Positions 9,470 through 19,143 of a DNA stretch of 64,000 nt are shown piece after piece. The stretch spans positions 434,001-498,000 of the forward strand of contig JAIDFQ010000043.1 of NCBI GenBank assembly GCA_029054245.1. Direction: 5' to 3'. This DNA comes from Lachnospiraceae bacterium. GTDB lineage: Bacteria > Bacillota > Clostridia > Lachnospirales > Lachnospiraceae. A program made the position numbers and the translations under genes. The notes under the pieces were generated by a model. The model was not told the origin of the DNA, made no database searches, and was given only the letters and a program-made list of their open reading frames with translations. Position 1 is the stretch's first letter. Every line of letters starts with the position of its first letter.

Positions 9470-10795
9470 TTATAAGTTTCGTCTGTCAAAATCCTTCATA
9501 ATAATTTCTTTTTCCACTAATTTCTGTAGGGTATTCATAATTCCAAACTTTCCATGCTGCCAGGTCAGACCGCCCTGAAAATACACCGCATAAGGAGGTT
9601 TGATGGGACCGTCAGCGCTAAGTTCTATGGAAGAACCTGACACGAAAGCGCCTGCCGCCATGATCACAGGGCTGTCATACCCCGGCATGTCCCATGGCTC
9701 GGGCGTCACATGTCCATCCACAGGCGCTGCCATTTGTATTCCCTGGCAAAAAGCTATCACACCTTCGGGAGAGCCGAAAGTCACCGCCTGAATAATGTCG
9801 TGTCTTGATTCCCTTCCGTCCGGTACCACCTTAAACCCAAGCCTCTCATACAGATTAGCGGCAAATATAGCGGACTTAAGTGCATTTGCCGTCACAGAAG
9901 GGGCAAGGAACAAGCCCTGATAAAAAGAAGAAAGCGCCTGCAGGGAAGCTCCCACTTCCTTGCCAAGCCCAGGAGAAGTCAGTCGGTATGCCGCATTTTC
10001 AATGCAGTCCTTTGTTCCTGCCAAATAACCGCCGATAGGTGCAAGACCGCCACCCGGATTCTTGATCAGGGATCCCACCACCAGATCCGCTCCCACGTCG
10101 GAAGGCTCCCTGGTCTCTGTAAACTCTCCATAGCAATTGTCCACCATGCAGATCACATCTGGCTTAATTTTCTTTATAAAAGCAATGAGCTCTCCGATTT
10201 GCTTTACGGACAAAGTCGGTCTTGTCTGATATCCCTTGGACCGCTGTATCGTCACCAATTTGGTTTTTTCGTTGATTGCCTTACGGATTCCATCATAATC
10301 GAAACCTCCATCCTCAAGAAGATCGACTTGCCTGTAACTGATTCCATACTCTTTTAAAGAACCTTTGGACGGGCGGATGCCAATGACCTCCTCCAAAGTG
10401 TCATAGGGTTTTCCAACAGGAGATAACAGTTCCTCTCCCGGCCGCAGATTACTCATAAGTGCAAGTGCCAGGGCATGGGTCCCGCAGGTGATTTGGGGAC
10501 GCACCAAAGCATCCTCTGTATGGAAAATATCCGCATAGACCTTCTCTAAAGTCTCCCTGCCGAGATCATTATATCCATATCCGGTAGTCCCAAGCAGGCA
10601 TGCCTCGCTGACCCGGTTTTTCTGCATGGCTTTAATAACCTTCAGCTGATTGTATTCCGAGCATGCATCAATTTCCTCCCACCTATCCTTTAAGGAATTC
10701 CATATCCTTTCGCCATATTGATAGACCTCCTGGCTGATTCCCATTTCCCGATACATACTTTCTATATCTAAATGTACCATTCTTAAATGTTCCAT
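9470..10795 (-). CDS. PLP-dependent methionine gamma-lyase/aluminium-resistance family protein
   Basis: 441 residues from the ATG at 10795, which has AGAAAGGA 8 bases upstream; a longer frame to 10831 would run into miaA. This is a fold-type I PLP enzyme of the cystathionine beta-lyase-like group annotated as aluminium resistance protein. Visible features are the GTTGYGYNDLGRETLE segment (about 70-85), the MVDNCYGEFTE segment with the PLP-ring aspartate, and VGSLIKNPGGG, whose lysine is the likely Schiff-base residue. Members are thought to act on sulfur amino acids, but substrate is unproven. It follows miaA with a 22-base gap. Confidence 0.85.
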   Translation of the reverse strand: MEHLRMVHLDIESMYREMGISQEVYQYGERIWNSLKDRWEEIDACSEYNQLKVIKAMQKNRVSEACLLGTTGYGYNDLGRETLEKVYADIFHTEDALVRPQITCGTHALALALMSNLRPGEELLSPVGKPYDTLEEVIGIRPSKGSLKEYGISYRQVDLLEDGGFDYDGIRKAINEKTKLVTIQRSKGYQTRPTLSVKQIGELIAFIKKIKPDVICMVDNCYGEFTETREPSDVGADLVVGSLIKNPGGGLAPIGGYLAGTKDCIENAAYRLTSPGLGKEVGASLQALSSFYQGLFLAPSVTANALKSAIFAANLYERLGFKVVPDGRESRHDIIQAVTFGSPEGVIAFCQGIQMAAPVDGHVTPEPWDMPGYDSPVIMAAGAFVSGSSIELSADGPIKPPYAVYFQGGLTWQHGKFGIMNTLQKLVEKEIIMKDFDRRNL

Positions 10796-10817
10796 TTTAA
10801 TATCCTTTCTATTTCTT

Positions 10818-11759
10818 CTACAGTTTAGCAAACTGTTCCATCATAAAAGATAAGATCTTATAATCGTCGTATGCAAATGCTTTTTTTTCAATCCAGATCA
10901 CATTTTTCTCTCGCCTGAACCAGGTCAGCTGTCTTTTTGCAAAATGCCGCGTGTCCCTTTTGATTAGATAAACCGCCTCTTCAAGCGTACATGCGCCGTC
11001 CAGATAAGAAAGAATTTCTTTGTAGCCAAGTCCCTGCATGGAAACCAGCTCCTTCGTAAACCCCTTTTCCTTTAAGCTTCTGACCTCTTCCACCAGCCCA
11101 TTTTCCAGCATCTCGTCCACTCGATGGTCAATTTTCCGGTAAAGCAGTTCTCTATCATCGTTCAGCACGAAATAGCAAAAATCATATGCTGCCTGCTTTT
11201 CACGTTCTTTTTTGTTATGATCGGAAATCGGAAAGCCATGCATCTCATAAAATTCCAATGCCCTGATAATACGCTTTTGATTATTGGGATGAATTGTCTG
11301 TGCCGAATCGGGATCCACTTTTTTAAGGCAATCATGGAGATACAGACTGCCTTTTTCCTGCGCCTCTTTTTCCAATCTTTCTCTGATTTCGCCGCTGTCA
11401 CCCTCTTCTCCAAAAGCGATATCGTATAAAAGCGCCTGGATGTAAAATCCTGTACCGCCCACGATAATCGGCAGATGCCCACGCGCATAGATTCCTTCCA
11501 GTGCTTCTTTTGCCATTTCCTGAAACCGGAACACATGAAATTCTTCATCCGGTTCAAGGATATCAATCAGGTGATGCGGCACCCCTTCCATCTGTGCCTT
11601 CGTTATCTTGGCAGACCCTATGTCCATGTGTTTATAAACCTGCATGGAATCTGCCGAAATAATTTCTCCGCCTATATGCTTTGCCAGCTGGATAGATAAT
11701 GCAGTTTTCCCCACAGCTGTGGGACCGGTTAGAACGATCAACTTCTTTTTCAGGCTCAT
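10818..11759 (-). CDS. miaA: tRNA dimethylallyltransferase MiaA
   Basis: 313 residues. The P-loop GPTAVGKTALS is at residues about 11-21, followed by ISADSMQVYKHMDIGSAK and the VGGTGFYIQALLY segment, all typical of MiaA. It transfers dimethylallyl to N6 of A37 in tRNAs reading UNN codons; MiaB (16397-17821) later methylthiolates the same base. I use the ATG at 11759, preceded by GAGGAAGGAA; an in-frame TTG at 11771 overlaps that binding site. The gene starts 17 bases after the mutL stop, so miaA, mutL, mutS and miaB form one directional cluster. Confidence 0.95.
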   Translation of the reverse strand: MSLKKKLIVLTGPTAVGKTALSIQLAKHIGGEIISADSMQVYKHMDIGSAKITKAQMEGVPHHLIDILEPDEEFHVFRFQEMAKEALEGIYARGHLPIIVGGTGFYIQALLYDIAFGEEGDSGEIRERLEKEAQEKGSLYLHDCLKKVDPDSAQTIHPNNQKRIIRALEFYEMHGFPISDHNKKEREKQAAYDFCYFVLNDDRELLYRKIDHRVDEMLENGLVEEVRSLKEKGFTKELVSMQGLGYKEILSYLDGACTLEEAVYLIKRDTRHFAKRQLTWFRREKNVIWIEKKAFAYDDYKILSFMMEQFAKL

Positions 11760-11776
11760 TTCCTTCCTCAATGTCT

Positions 11777-13681
11777 TCAGACAATACGTTTAAACTTCTT
11801 TTCAATCTCATATTTACTCATAGATATGATGGTTGGGCGTCCGTGGGGACAGTGATATGGATTCTTAAGCGTAAGCAGTTCATCAAAGAGCGCTTCCATT
11901 TCCTTCGTATCCAGCTTATTGTTTCCTTTTACTGCTGATTTACACGCCATGGATGCCAGTTTGTGCAAGATCACTTCCGGTGTTCCCTTAGCTTCATTTT
12001 CCGAAAGTTCATCCAGTATATTCGTGAAAAGCGCTTTTTCATCACAGCCATATAAATCAACCGGCATACTTCTAAGCGCTATGGAGCTGCCTCCAAATTC
12101 CTCCAGCTCAAAGCCAAGATCTTCAAAGTAGGAGCGATATTCTAATACCAGCAGTTCTTCCCTGCCCGAAAGCGTAAGAATGACGGGAGGGTTCAGCATC
12201 TGTGAAGAAACCTTTTTTTCTTCAAGTTCTTTTACAAGGCGTTCATACTTGACCTTTTCATGGGCGGCATGTTGATCCACAATGAATAATTTATCCTTAA
12301 AGGCAACCAGCCAGTACGTTTCAAAAATCTGTCCCAGGATCTGATATGCTTCTTTCGTCTCCTTGGTTAAAAATTTTTCTTCAAACAGATCCAGCTGCGT
12401 CGGTTTTTCAACCAGGATATGCTCCTTTGCCTTAATGATATTTGCATGTATTCCTTCATTTCCCGAAAAATTGGCGGCATTTTCATTGCCAATAACCTTA
12501 TTTTGTACTATTTTTTGCAGGAAATCCCCTACCTTAGGCTCTTTGGGCAATTCTTTCGCGGCAGCCATGGTCCGGTACTCTTTTTCTTCTTCCCGCAGCA
12601 TGGCAGTGCGTCTTACCTCAAATGGTTCGGGCGATTTAGGTTCAAACGCCTGCTCTTTTTTCTCTTCTGCCAGTTTTACATCTGGAATCAGTTCCCTTTC
12701 ATGAAGCTGTTCCCGTACAGCTCTTGCAACCTGCTCATAAAGCGCACTTCCATGAACCAGCCGGATTTCCATTTTTGCAGGATGCACATTGACATCGATC
12801 CGATCCGGTTCCATGGTAAAATGAAGTACAAAAAAGGGAAATTTATGCTGCATCAGATACGCTCTGTACCCCTCCTCCACTGCCTTTGTGATAATATCAT
12901 TCCTTACGTAACGTCCGTTTACAAAATAGGTCTCAAAGTTCCTGTTGGAGCGGTTAAGTTCCGGCTTTCCTAAAAAACCGCTGATGGATATCCCTTCTTC
13001 TGCAAAGGCAAAAGGAATCAATGCATCTGTAACATCTTTTCCATAGATCCGATAAATTACTTCCTTTAAACTGCCATTGCCTGACGTGTGGAATTTAACC
13101 TGACCATTCTGAATAAATTTTATGGCAATATCGGGACGGGACAGTGCCAGATGCTCCATCAAATCCGCTACATAGCTGCCTTCCGTCTGAGGCTGCTTCA
13201 AGAATTTTTTCCTTACCGGCGTATTAAAAAAAAGATTATGCACCAGAAAGGTAGTTCCGTCCGGTGCGCCCACCTCTTCCAGCTCCTCTTCGCACCCTCC
13301 AGCAATCTGGTATCGCACACCGGTCAGATCTTCTTTGATTTTTGTGATGACCTCCACTTGCGCCACTGCCGCAATGCTGGACAACGCTTCCCCGCGGAAT
13401 CCTAAGCTTTTTACATAATCAAGATCATCAATAGAAGTGATCTTACTGGTGGCATGCCTTAAAAATGCTTTTTTTACCTGCTCCTTTTCAATCCCGCATC
13501 CATTGTCGGTCACTCTGATCAAAGAAATCCCACCATCCTTGATTTCTACCGTGACAGCGGTTGCTCCCGCATCAATGGCATTTTCGGTGAGCTCCTTTAC
13601 CACGCTCAAAGGGCGTTCCACCACCTCGCCGGCGGCAATCTTATCGATTGTGTTCTGGCTTAATAAATGAATAATAGGCAT
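11777..13681 (-). CDS. mutL: DNA mismatch repair protein MutL
   Basis: About 634 residues. The GHKL ATPase motifs are present (TENAIDAG, DNGCGI, GFRGEAL). The C-terminal domain carries the endonuclease motif DQHAAHEKVKYE, as well as ACKSAVKG and CPHGRPT, so this is a nicking-competent MutL as in most bacteria without MutH. The start MPIIHLLSQNTIDKIAAGE at 13681 matches the family start and has AGGAAG close upstream; the longer frame from 13693 has no binding site. A short GC hairpin (13697-13710) precedes the start. Confidence 0.96.
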   Translation of the reverse strand: MPIIHLLSQNTIDKIAAGEVVERPLSVVKELTENAIDAGATAVTVEIKDGGISLIRVTDNGCGIEKEQVKKAFLRHATSKITSIDDLDYVKSLGFRGEALSSIAAVAQVEVITKIKEDLTGVRYQIAGGCEEELEEVGAPDGTTFLVHNLFFNTPVRKKFLKQPQTEGSYVADLMEHLALSRPDIAIKFIQNGQVKFHTSGNGSLKEVIYRIYGKDVTDALIPFAFAEEGISISGFLGKPELNRSNRNFETYFVNGRYVRNDIITKAVEEGYRAYLMQHKFPFFVLHFTMEPDRIDVNVHPAKMEIRLVHGSALYEQVARAVREQLHERELIPDVKLAEEKKEQAFEPKSPEPFEVRRTAMLREEEKEYRTMAAAKELPKEPKVGDFLQKIVQNKVIGNENAANFSGNEGIHANIIKAKEHILVEKPTQLDLFEEKFLTKETKEAYQILGQIFETYWLVAFKDKLFIVDQHAAHEKVKYERLVKELEEKKVSSQMLNPPVILTLSGREELLVLEYRSYFEDLGFELEEFGGSSIALRSMPVDLYGCDEKALFTNILDELSENEAKGTPEVILHKLASMACKSAVKGNNKLDTKEMEALFDELLTLKNPYHCPHGRPTIISMSKYEIEKKFKRIV

Positions 13682-13735
13682 ACTTCCTCGCATTCTGCCG
13701 CAAAGGCGGCGAAACCTATGGTTGTAACAAAAACA

Positions 13736-16381
13736 TTACCATCTGTTCTTTAACTTATTTTGAAGACGGTACAGCGTGTTCAGCGCATCTAAAGGCGTGA
13801 GATTGGACACATCGATCTCTTTTAACTCATTCACCACATCCGCATCTGTCACGGTGTCAAACAAAGACATTTGACTCAAATCCACCTCATCGTATTTTAC
13901 AGGCTTATGCTTCCCTTCCTTCTGATCTATCGCGATACTCTGCACCTTTTCAAGAATATCATTGTTACAAAGCTGTGCTACGATCTCCTTTGCCCTGTCA
14001 GTGACCATTTCCGGCACGCCTGCCAGTCTTGCCACTTGAATGCCGTAGCTTTTATCTGCTCCTCCTTTGATGATCTTGCGCAGAAAGACGATATCATCTC
14101 CTTTTTCTTTCACGGCAATACAGTAATTGTTTACATTGTTCATCTTTCCCTCTAACTCTGTAAGTTCATGGTAGTGGGTGGCGAACAAGGTTTTGGCGCC
14201 TAAAAGCTTTTTGTTGCTGATATGCTCAATCACTGCCCAGGCGATGCCAAGACCGTCAAAGGTAGATGTCCCCCGCCCAATCTCATCCAATATAAGAAGA
14301 CTGTCAGAAGTCGCATTTCTTAAAATATTGGCAACCTCATTCATTTCCACCATGAAGGTACTCTGCCCGCTGGCGAGGTCATCTGACGCCCCTACTCTGG
14401 TAAAAATACGATCCACAAGCCCAATATTGGCACTGGAAGCCGGGACAAAGGAACCAATCTGCGCCATCAGTACGATCAGCGCCACCTGACGCATATAGGT
14501 GGACTTGCCTGCCATATTCGGTCCGGTGATAACCGATACACAGTATTTATGATTATCCAGATAGGTGTCGTTGGAGATGAACATGTCATCCGAAAGCATC
14601 TGCTCAACCACCGGATGCCGTCCCGCTTTGATATCAATCATTCCTTTTTCATTAATCTGCGGGCGGACAAAATGATTCCTCTCTGCTACAAAAGCAAGAG
14701 AAGCTAACACATCCAGTCTGGCAACTGCCTTGGCTGTTTTCTGGATACGTTCCATCTCCCCTGCAATGGCATCCCTGATCTGACAGAACAGATCGTACTC
14801 AAGGGTAAAAAGCTTGTCCTCCGCGTTTAAAATCGTATCCTCCAGCTCTTTTAACCGATCGTTGGTGTAGCGTTCCGCATTGGCAAGGGTCTGTTTGCGG
14901 ATATAGTCATCGGGTACCAGATTCTTGTAGGAGTTGGTCACTTCATAGTAATAGCCGAATACCTTATTATAGCGAATCTTTAAGTTTTTGATTCCGGTCC
15001 GCTCCCGGTCTTCTTCCTCCAGCTTTGCCAGCCAGTTTTTTCCTTCTGTCTTGGCATTCCTTAAGTTATCAATAGTTTCATCAAAACCGCTTCGGATGAT
15101 ACCGCCCTCCTTAATGGCAATGGGCGGTTCGTCTTCTATGGCATTTTCAATCAGGACGCAGATGTCGGAAAGGTCATCCATCTCTTCCCGAAGCCCTGTC
15201 AGAATTTCCTCATCAAAATCTCCCAGCAGCGTTTTGATGTGAGGAATCATCTGCAGCGAATTCCGAAAGGCAATCAAATCCCTAGGATTTGCCGTTTTAT
15301 AACTGACTCTTCCCAAGAGTCGCTCAAGGTCATAAATGGGGTTTAAATATTCCCGGATTTCATCTCTTGCTATGGCAGCCTTAACCAAAGCCTCCACGCC
15401 GTCTAAGCGTTTCTGAATCTGTCCCTTGTCTATTAACGGCTGTTCCAGATACTGTCGCAGGCATCTTGCTCCCATTGCGGTTCTTGTCTTATCAAGTACC
15501 CACAAAAGGGAGCCTCTTTTTTGTTTTTCTCTTAAGGTCTCAGTAAGTTCTAAGTTTCTTCTCGTAGAACTGTCAAGGAGCATATATCTGCTGGTGAGGT
15601 AAGGGTACAAATGGGTAAAATGGGCAAGAGAAGTTTTCTGCGTGTCTGTCAGATACAGCATCAGACTTCCGGCGGCAATTAAGCCGGATGGGAAGTCTTC
15701 TATCCCCATCCCCTGTAAAGTCGTTACATGGAAGTGTTTCAGCAGACCCTTGCGGCACCTGTCTTCGTCAAAAAAATGAGGCTCGAGAGGATACACCGCA
15801 ATATGCAGCCTCCCCTTTAAATCTTCTATGTCAATACCGCTCACAAGAAAAGCGTCATTGCACACGATTTCGCTGGGACTGTATTTGTTGATTTCGTCTA
15901 ACAGCTTTTTATTGTCTTCTGTCTCTGTCAGATAATAATCCCCTGTCGTCACGTCGGCAATAGAAATACCAATTTTTCCCTGAAAATAAGCAATACTCAT
16001 GATAAAGTTATTGCGTCCTTCGTCAATTCCCTGCACATTCAGATTCGTACCGGGGGTGACAATTCTTGCCACATCCCTCTTCACAAGCCCCTTTGCCTGT
16101 TTGGGGTCTTCCATCTGTTCACAGATTGCAACTTTATAGCCTTTTGAAACTAGTTTATTCAGATACCCTTCTACCGCGTGATAAGGAATGCCGCACATAG
16201 GCGCCCGCTCTTCTAATCCGCAATTTTTGCCAGTGAGCGTGATTTCAAGTTCTTTAGATGCGGTGAGCGCATCTTCAAAGAACATTTCGTAAAAATCACC
16301 CAGTCTGTAAAAAAGGATGCAGTCAGGATATGCCTTTTTGGTCTCCAGATACTGCTTCATCATTGGTGTAAGTTCCGCCAT
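13736..16381 (-). CDS. mutS: DNA mismatch recognition ATPase MutS
   Basis: 881 residues, typical of MutS1. The mismatch-reading motif GDFYEMFFEDA lies near residue 28 and contains the F-x-E wedge. The ATPase domain has Walker A GPNMAGKST (about 620), the Walker B region ILDEIGRGTSTFDG and the signature FATHYHELTE. It detects mispairs and recruits MutL, whose gene follows. It is 15 bases downstream of miaB and 54 bases upstream of mutL. Confidence 0.97.
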   Translation of the reverse strand: MAELTPMMKQYLETKKAYPDCILFYRLGDFYEMFFEDALTASKELEITLTGKNCGLEERAPMCGIPYHAVEGYLNKLVSKGYKVAICEQMEDPKQAKGLVKRDVARIVTPGTNLNVQGIDEGRNNFIMSIAYFQGKIGISIADVTTGDYYLTETEDNKKLLDEINKYSPSEIVCNDAFLVSGIDIEDLKGRLHIAVYPLEPHFFDEDRCRKGLLKHFHVTTLQGMGIEDFPSGLIAAGSLMLYLTDTQKTSLAHFTHLYPYLTSRYMLLDSSTRRNLELTETLREKQKRGSLLWVLDKTRTAMGARCLRQYLEQPLIDKGQIQKRLDGVEALVKAAIARDEIREYLNPIYDLERLLGRVSYKTANPRDLIAFRNSLQMIPHIKTLLGDFDEEILTGLREEMDDLSDICVLIENAIEDEPPIAIKEGGIIRSGFDETIDNLRNAKTEGKNWLAKLEEEDRERTGIKNLKIRYNKVFGYYYEVTNSYKNLVPDDYIRKQTLANAERYTNDRLKELEDTILNAEDKLFTLEYDLFCQIRDAIAGEMERIQKTAKAVARLDVLASLAFVAERNHFVRPQINEKGMIDIKAGRHPVVEQMLSDDMFISNDTYLDNHKYCVSVITGPNMAGKSTYMRQVALIVLMAQIGSFVPASSANIGLVDRIFTRVGASDDLASGQSTFMVEMNEVANILRNATSDSLLILDEIGRGTSTFDGLGIAWAVIEHISNKKLLGAKTLFATHYHELTELEGKMNNVNNYCIAVKEKGDDIVFLRKIIKGGADKSYGIQVARLAGVPEMVTDRAKEIVAQLCNNDILEKVQSIAIDQKEGKHKPVKYDEVDLSQMSLFDTVTDADVVNELKEIDVSNLTPLDALNTLYRLQNKLKNRW

Positions 16382-16396
16382 TTTTTCACCGTCCGT

Positions 16397-17821
16397 TTAT
16401 TCTTGTATTTCACCCAGATAATAAAAGCCATGGCATTCCTTTAAATGCACCGGCACGATCTGTCCGATCAGGCTCTCATCTCCCTTAAAATGTACAATCG
16501 TATTATTAGACAGCCTGCCTGTCATAAGACTGTCGTCCTGCTCATTGACCTCTTCCACAAGCGCATCTAACACTTGTCCTTCAAGCCGACTTACCCTTTC
16601 TCTTGCGGTGTCCTGAACCACCTTTAAAACTCTGTCAAATCCTTCTTTGACAACTGCTTCTGGAACCTGATTTTCCATGGCTGCAGCCGGCGTTCCTGTC
16701 CGCTTGGAATAAATAAAAGTAAACGCATTGTCGTACTGTACTTTTTGAATCACATCTATGGTCTCATCAACATCCTGCGCCTCTTCTCCGGGAAATCCCA
16801 CAATAATATCGGTGGTAATCGCGATATCCGGTATCTCTTTTCTGATCTTCGCCGCAAGCGCCAGATATTGTTCCTTGGTGTAACGTCGGTTCATGGCGTT
16901 TAAGATCCGTGTAGAACCTGACTGAAGCGGCAGATGCAGATGCCTGCATATCTTTTTTGATTCCTTCATCACCTGAATCAGCTCGTCAGAGAGATCCTTC
17001 GGATGTGAAGTCATAAAGCGGATCCGCTTTAGTCCTTCAATTTTTTCCACCTCCCGAAGGAGCTGGGCAAATGTAATGGGATGCTCAAGATTTTTCCCAT
17101 AGGAATTTACATTCTGCCCTAAAAGCATGACCTCCACCACGCCGTCCGATACCAACGATTCTATTTCATGAAGAATATCCTCCAGGCTGCGGCTCCGCTC
17201 CCGCCCCCTTACGTAAGGCACGATACAGTAACTGCAGAAATTATTGCAGCCAAACATAATATTGATTCCCGATTTGAAAGGATATTTCCTCTCAACCGGA
17301 AGATCCTCCACAATCTGATCCGTGTCTTCCCATATATCCACTACCATTTTGTCATCTTCAAACATTTTTACCAAAAGTTCGGCAAATTTGTAAATGTTGT
17401 GCGTGCCAAATATAAGATCCACAAACCGGTAGCTCTGGCATATCTTTTCTATCACGGATGGCTCCTGCATCATACACCCGCAAAGAGCGATCTTCATATA
17501 GGGATTTTTCTTTTTCAGGCTGTTCAGATGCCCAAGCCGTCCATAGACTCTCTGATTGGCATTATCCCTGACCGTACAGGTGTTGTAAATGACAAAATCC
17601 GCATTTTCATCTTCTGTAAGCTCGTATCCCACCTCCTGTAGTATACCCACAAGTTTTTCAGAATCCCTGGCGTTCATCTGACAACCAAAGGTGGTCACAC
17701 AACAAGAAGGCTTACGTCCCAGTTTGCGGGACAGTTCCTCCACATATACACCTGCTTTTTCCATGTATGTAATCTGACGGATCGTTTCCTTAGATCCTTC
17801 ATACTTTTCGGTAATTCTCAT
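16397..17821 (-). CDS. miaB: tRNA methylthiotransferase MiaB (radical SAM)
   Basis: 474 residues in three parts. The N-terminal UPF0004 domain has TTFGCQMN and further cysteines for the auxiliary 4Fe-4S cluster. The radical SAM core has CNNFCSYC (the CxxxCxxC motif) followed by VPYVRGRERSR, and a TRAM domain forms the C-terminus. The enzyme adds a methylthio group to C2 of i6A37 in tRNA, using the product of MiaA. MiaB is favoured over MtaB or RimO by the start region and by the miaA and mutSL neighbours. Confidence 0.95.
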   Translation of the reverse strand: MRITEKYEGSKETIRQITYMEKAGVYVEELSRKLGRKPSCCVTTFGCQMNARDSEKLVGILQEVGYELTEDENADFVIYNTCTVRDNANQRVYGRLGHLNSLKKKNPYMKIALCGCMMQEPSVIEKICQSYRFVDLIFGTHNIYKFAELLVKMFEDDKMVVDIWEDTDQIVEDLPVERKYPFKSGINIMFGCNNFCSYCIVPYVRGRERSRSLEDILHEIESLVSDGVVEVMLLGQNVNSYGKNLEHPITFAQLLREVEKIEGLKRIRFMTSHPKDLSDELIQVMKESKKICRHLHLPLQSGSTRILNAMNRRYTKEQYLALAAKIRKEIPDIAITTDIIVGFPGEEAQDVDETIDVIQKVQYDNAFTFIYSKRTGTPAAAMENQVPEAVVKEGFDRVLKVVQDTARERVSRLEGQVLDALVEEVNEQDDSLMTGRLSNNTIVHFKGDESLIGQIVPVHLKECHGFYYLGEIQE

Positions 17822-17828
17822 AAAATAA

Positions 17829-18572
17829 TCACCCTTTCTTTACTGTTCGATATGTATAAGCTCTTCCCCTGTTCTCACACCGCTCAATCACATGAAGATA
17901 ATGCAGAACATGTATCACCTTTGCGACAATTTTTCTCTGTTGTCCAACCGCCTTTCCAAATTCCTGTACAGTGAACGGTTCCTCAATTCCCTCCGGAATC
18001 AGCTGCGCATAATCGCTTATATCATCAATCCTCACCTCACCTAACAGCGCCGCAGGAATCCTGTCAAAACGCTGGGAACCCCGCTTTCTGTCACGGCTCC
18101 ATCCATTAAGGAGCCTATATTCTTCCAATTCCAAAAGGGGAAAACACAGATGGAGATTTTCATCAGACAGATATGGTTTTATCTTGTACAACTCATAAAA
18201 AGCCCTGTAAACAGAGCCCTTTGCATTGCTTTTTCTTGGCTTGGAGCATTTCCCGGTTTCCTCATCCATCCAGATCAGATATTTAATCTTGGGAATCGGA
18301 TACACAAGGGTTACCGGATAATTTGGCAGGAATGCGTCCAGTTTACCTCGCAGTGTATGAAAATTGGAGGTCTGTATCTCAATGATTTCTCCACCCGTAT
18401 AAATATCTGCAACATATCCACTCACCCGGATTTCCTGCATATCCTTATCCGGCGCATAATAATCTTTCAATACGGCATGAACTGTCTTTTCCTGCAAGGT
18501 TCCAATTCCCTGGCGGACTCTTTTCGCACCTACAATATTATTTCTAATCTCCTCAAAACGCTTTGCATCCAT
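17829..18572 (-). CDS. Uncharacterised protein: possible PD-(D/E)XK-like N-terminus plus winged-helix-like C-terminus
   Basis: 247 residues that I do not recognise. Residues about 20-110 show strand-helix alternation with Glu in a helix (GTLQEKTVHAVLKDYY), then GYVADIYTGGEIIEIQTSNF. The spacing Asp, then Glu-x-Gln in a hydrophobic strand, recalls the D...ExK/ExQ core of PD-(D/E)XK nucleases; this is a visual impression only. A basic middle (KPRKSNAK, SRDRKRGS) and a C-terminal unit (about 195-245, FTVQEFGKAVGQQRKIVAKVI) look like a winged helix. It starts 2 bases after gtrA ends and ends 7 bases before miaB, so it is co-transcribed with tRNA-modification and mismatch-repair genes. No signal peptide or membrane segment is seen. 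Confidence 0.6.
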   Translation of the reverse strand: MDAKRFEEIRNNIVGAKRVRQGIGTLQEKTVHAVLKDYYAPDKDMQEIRVSGYVADIYTGGEIIEIQTSNFHTLRGKLDAFLPNYPVTLVYPIPKIKYLIWMDEETGKCSKPRKSNAKGSVYRAFYELYKIKPYLSDENLHLCFPLLELEEYRLLNGWSRDRKRGSQRFDRIPAALLGEVRIDDISDYAQLIPEGIEEPFTVQEFGKAVGQQRKIVAKVIHVLHYLHVIERCENRGRAYTYRTVKKG

Positions 18573-18574
18573 GC

Positions 18575-19012
18575 TTACTTTCTTTCCAGGAAAAGCTTTC
18601 TTGAAATAAAATTATATACCATAACAACGCCAGTCGCCACAATGGCGCCCACAGATACCATCAGAGAGTCCGACACAACCCCTTTGAGGGCGACGCTGTT
18701 TTTATATACAACGTCAATGCAAAGGAACATGACGGCTTCATTAATAGCAAGTCCAAATGCCGAGAGAATAAGGAATATGGTAAATTCCTTTTTCTGATCC
18801 ATTTCTTTCTTCTTAGTAAATACGAACTTAATACTCAAAAGATAATTCACCACAGATGAAATGACGAAACCAAGGAATTTTGAAAACAGGTAATGAACTC
18901 CAAGGAAATTGGCAAAACCCGTAGTGATTCCAAAATCAATAAAAAAACAAAAAAGACCTACAATGCCAAATTTAATTATCTGGTTCAGCAAATTTTTCAT
19001 AACGTTCTCCAT
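18575..19012 (-). CDS. GtrA-family membrane protein
   Basis: 145 residues with four predicted membrane helices. The opening (IIKFGIVGLFCFFIDFGITTGFA) and the second-helix motif FVISSVVNYLLSIKFVF are typical of GtrA-like proteins, which are proposed to help move polyprenyl-linked sugars across the membrane in wall or teichoic acid glycosylation. The exact substrate cannot be read from sequence. It is the first gene of the unit leading through the unknown 247-residue protein to miaB; its upstream region holds four 15-bp repeats. Confidence 0.85.
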   Translation of the reverse strand: MENVMKNLLNQIIKFGIVGLFCFFIDFGITTGFANFLGVHYLFSKFLGFVISSVVNYLLSIKFVFTKKKEMDQKKEFTIFLILSAFGLAINEAVMFLCIDVVYKNSVALKGVVSDSLMVSVGAIVATGVVMVYNFISRKLFLERK

Positions 19013-19071
19013 TCATAAGGATGATGCGGAAAGTGCATCATACACTGCCTTCTTATCATATTGTTTTGTCT

Positions 19072-19131
19072 GTATACATATGTTCTACATACAAATAATT
19101 TGTATACAAACAATTTACATGCATACAATTT
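19072..19131. repeat. Four imperfect 15-bp tandem repeats upstream of gtrA
   Basis: Four head-to-tail units of exactly 15 bases lie at 19072-19086, 19087-19101, 19102-19116 and 19117-19131. On the minus strand the three best read AAATTGTATGCATGT, AAATTGTTTGTATAC and AAATTATTTGTATGT. They are AT-rich and include promoter-like hexamers (TTGTAT, then TATACA 16 bases later), so the gtrA promoter probably lies inside the array. A chance open frame through the array is not a gene. Confidence 0.7.
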
Positions 19132-19143
19132 GCACGCAAAAAC

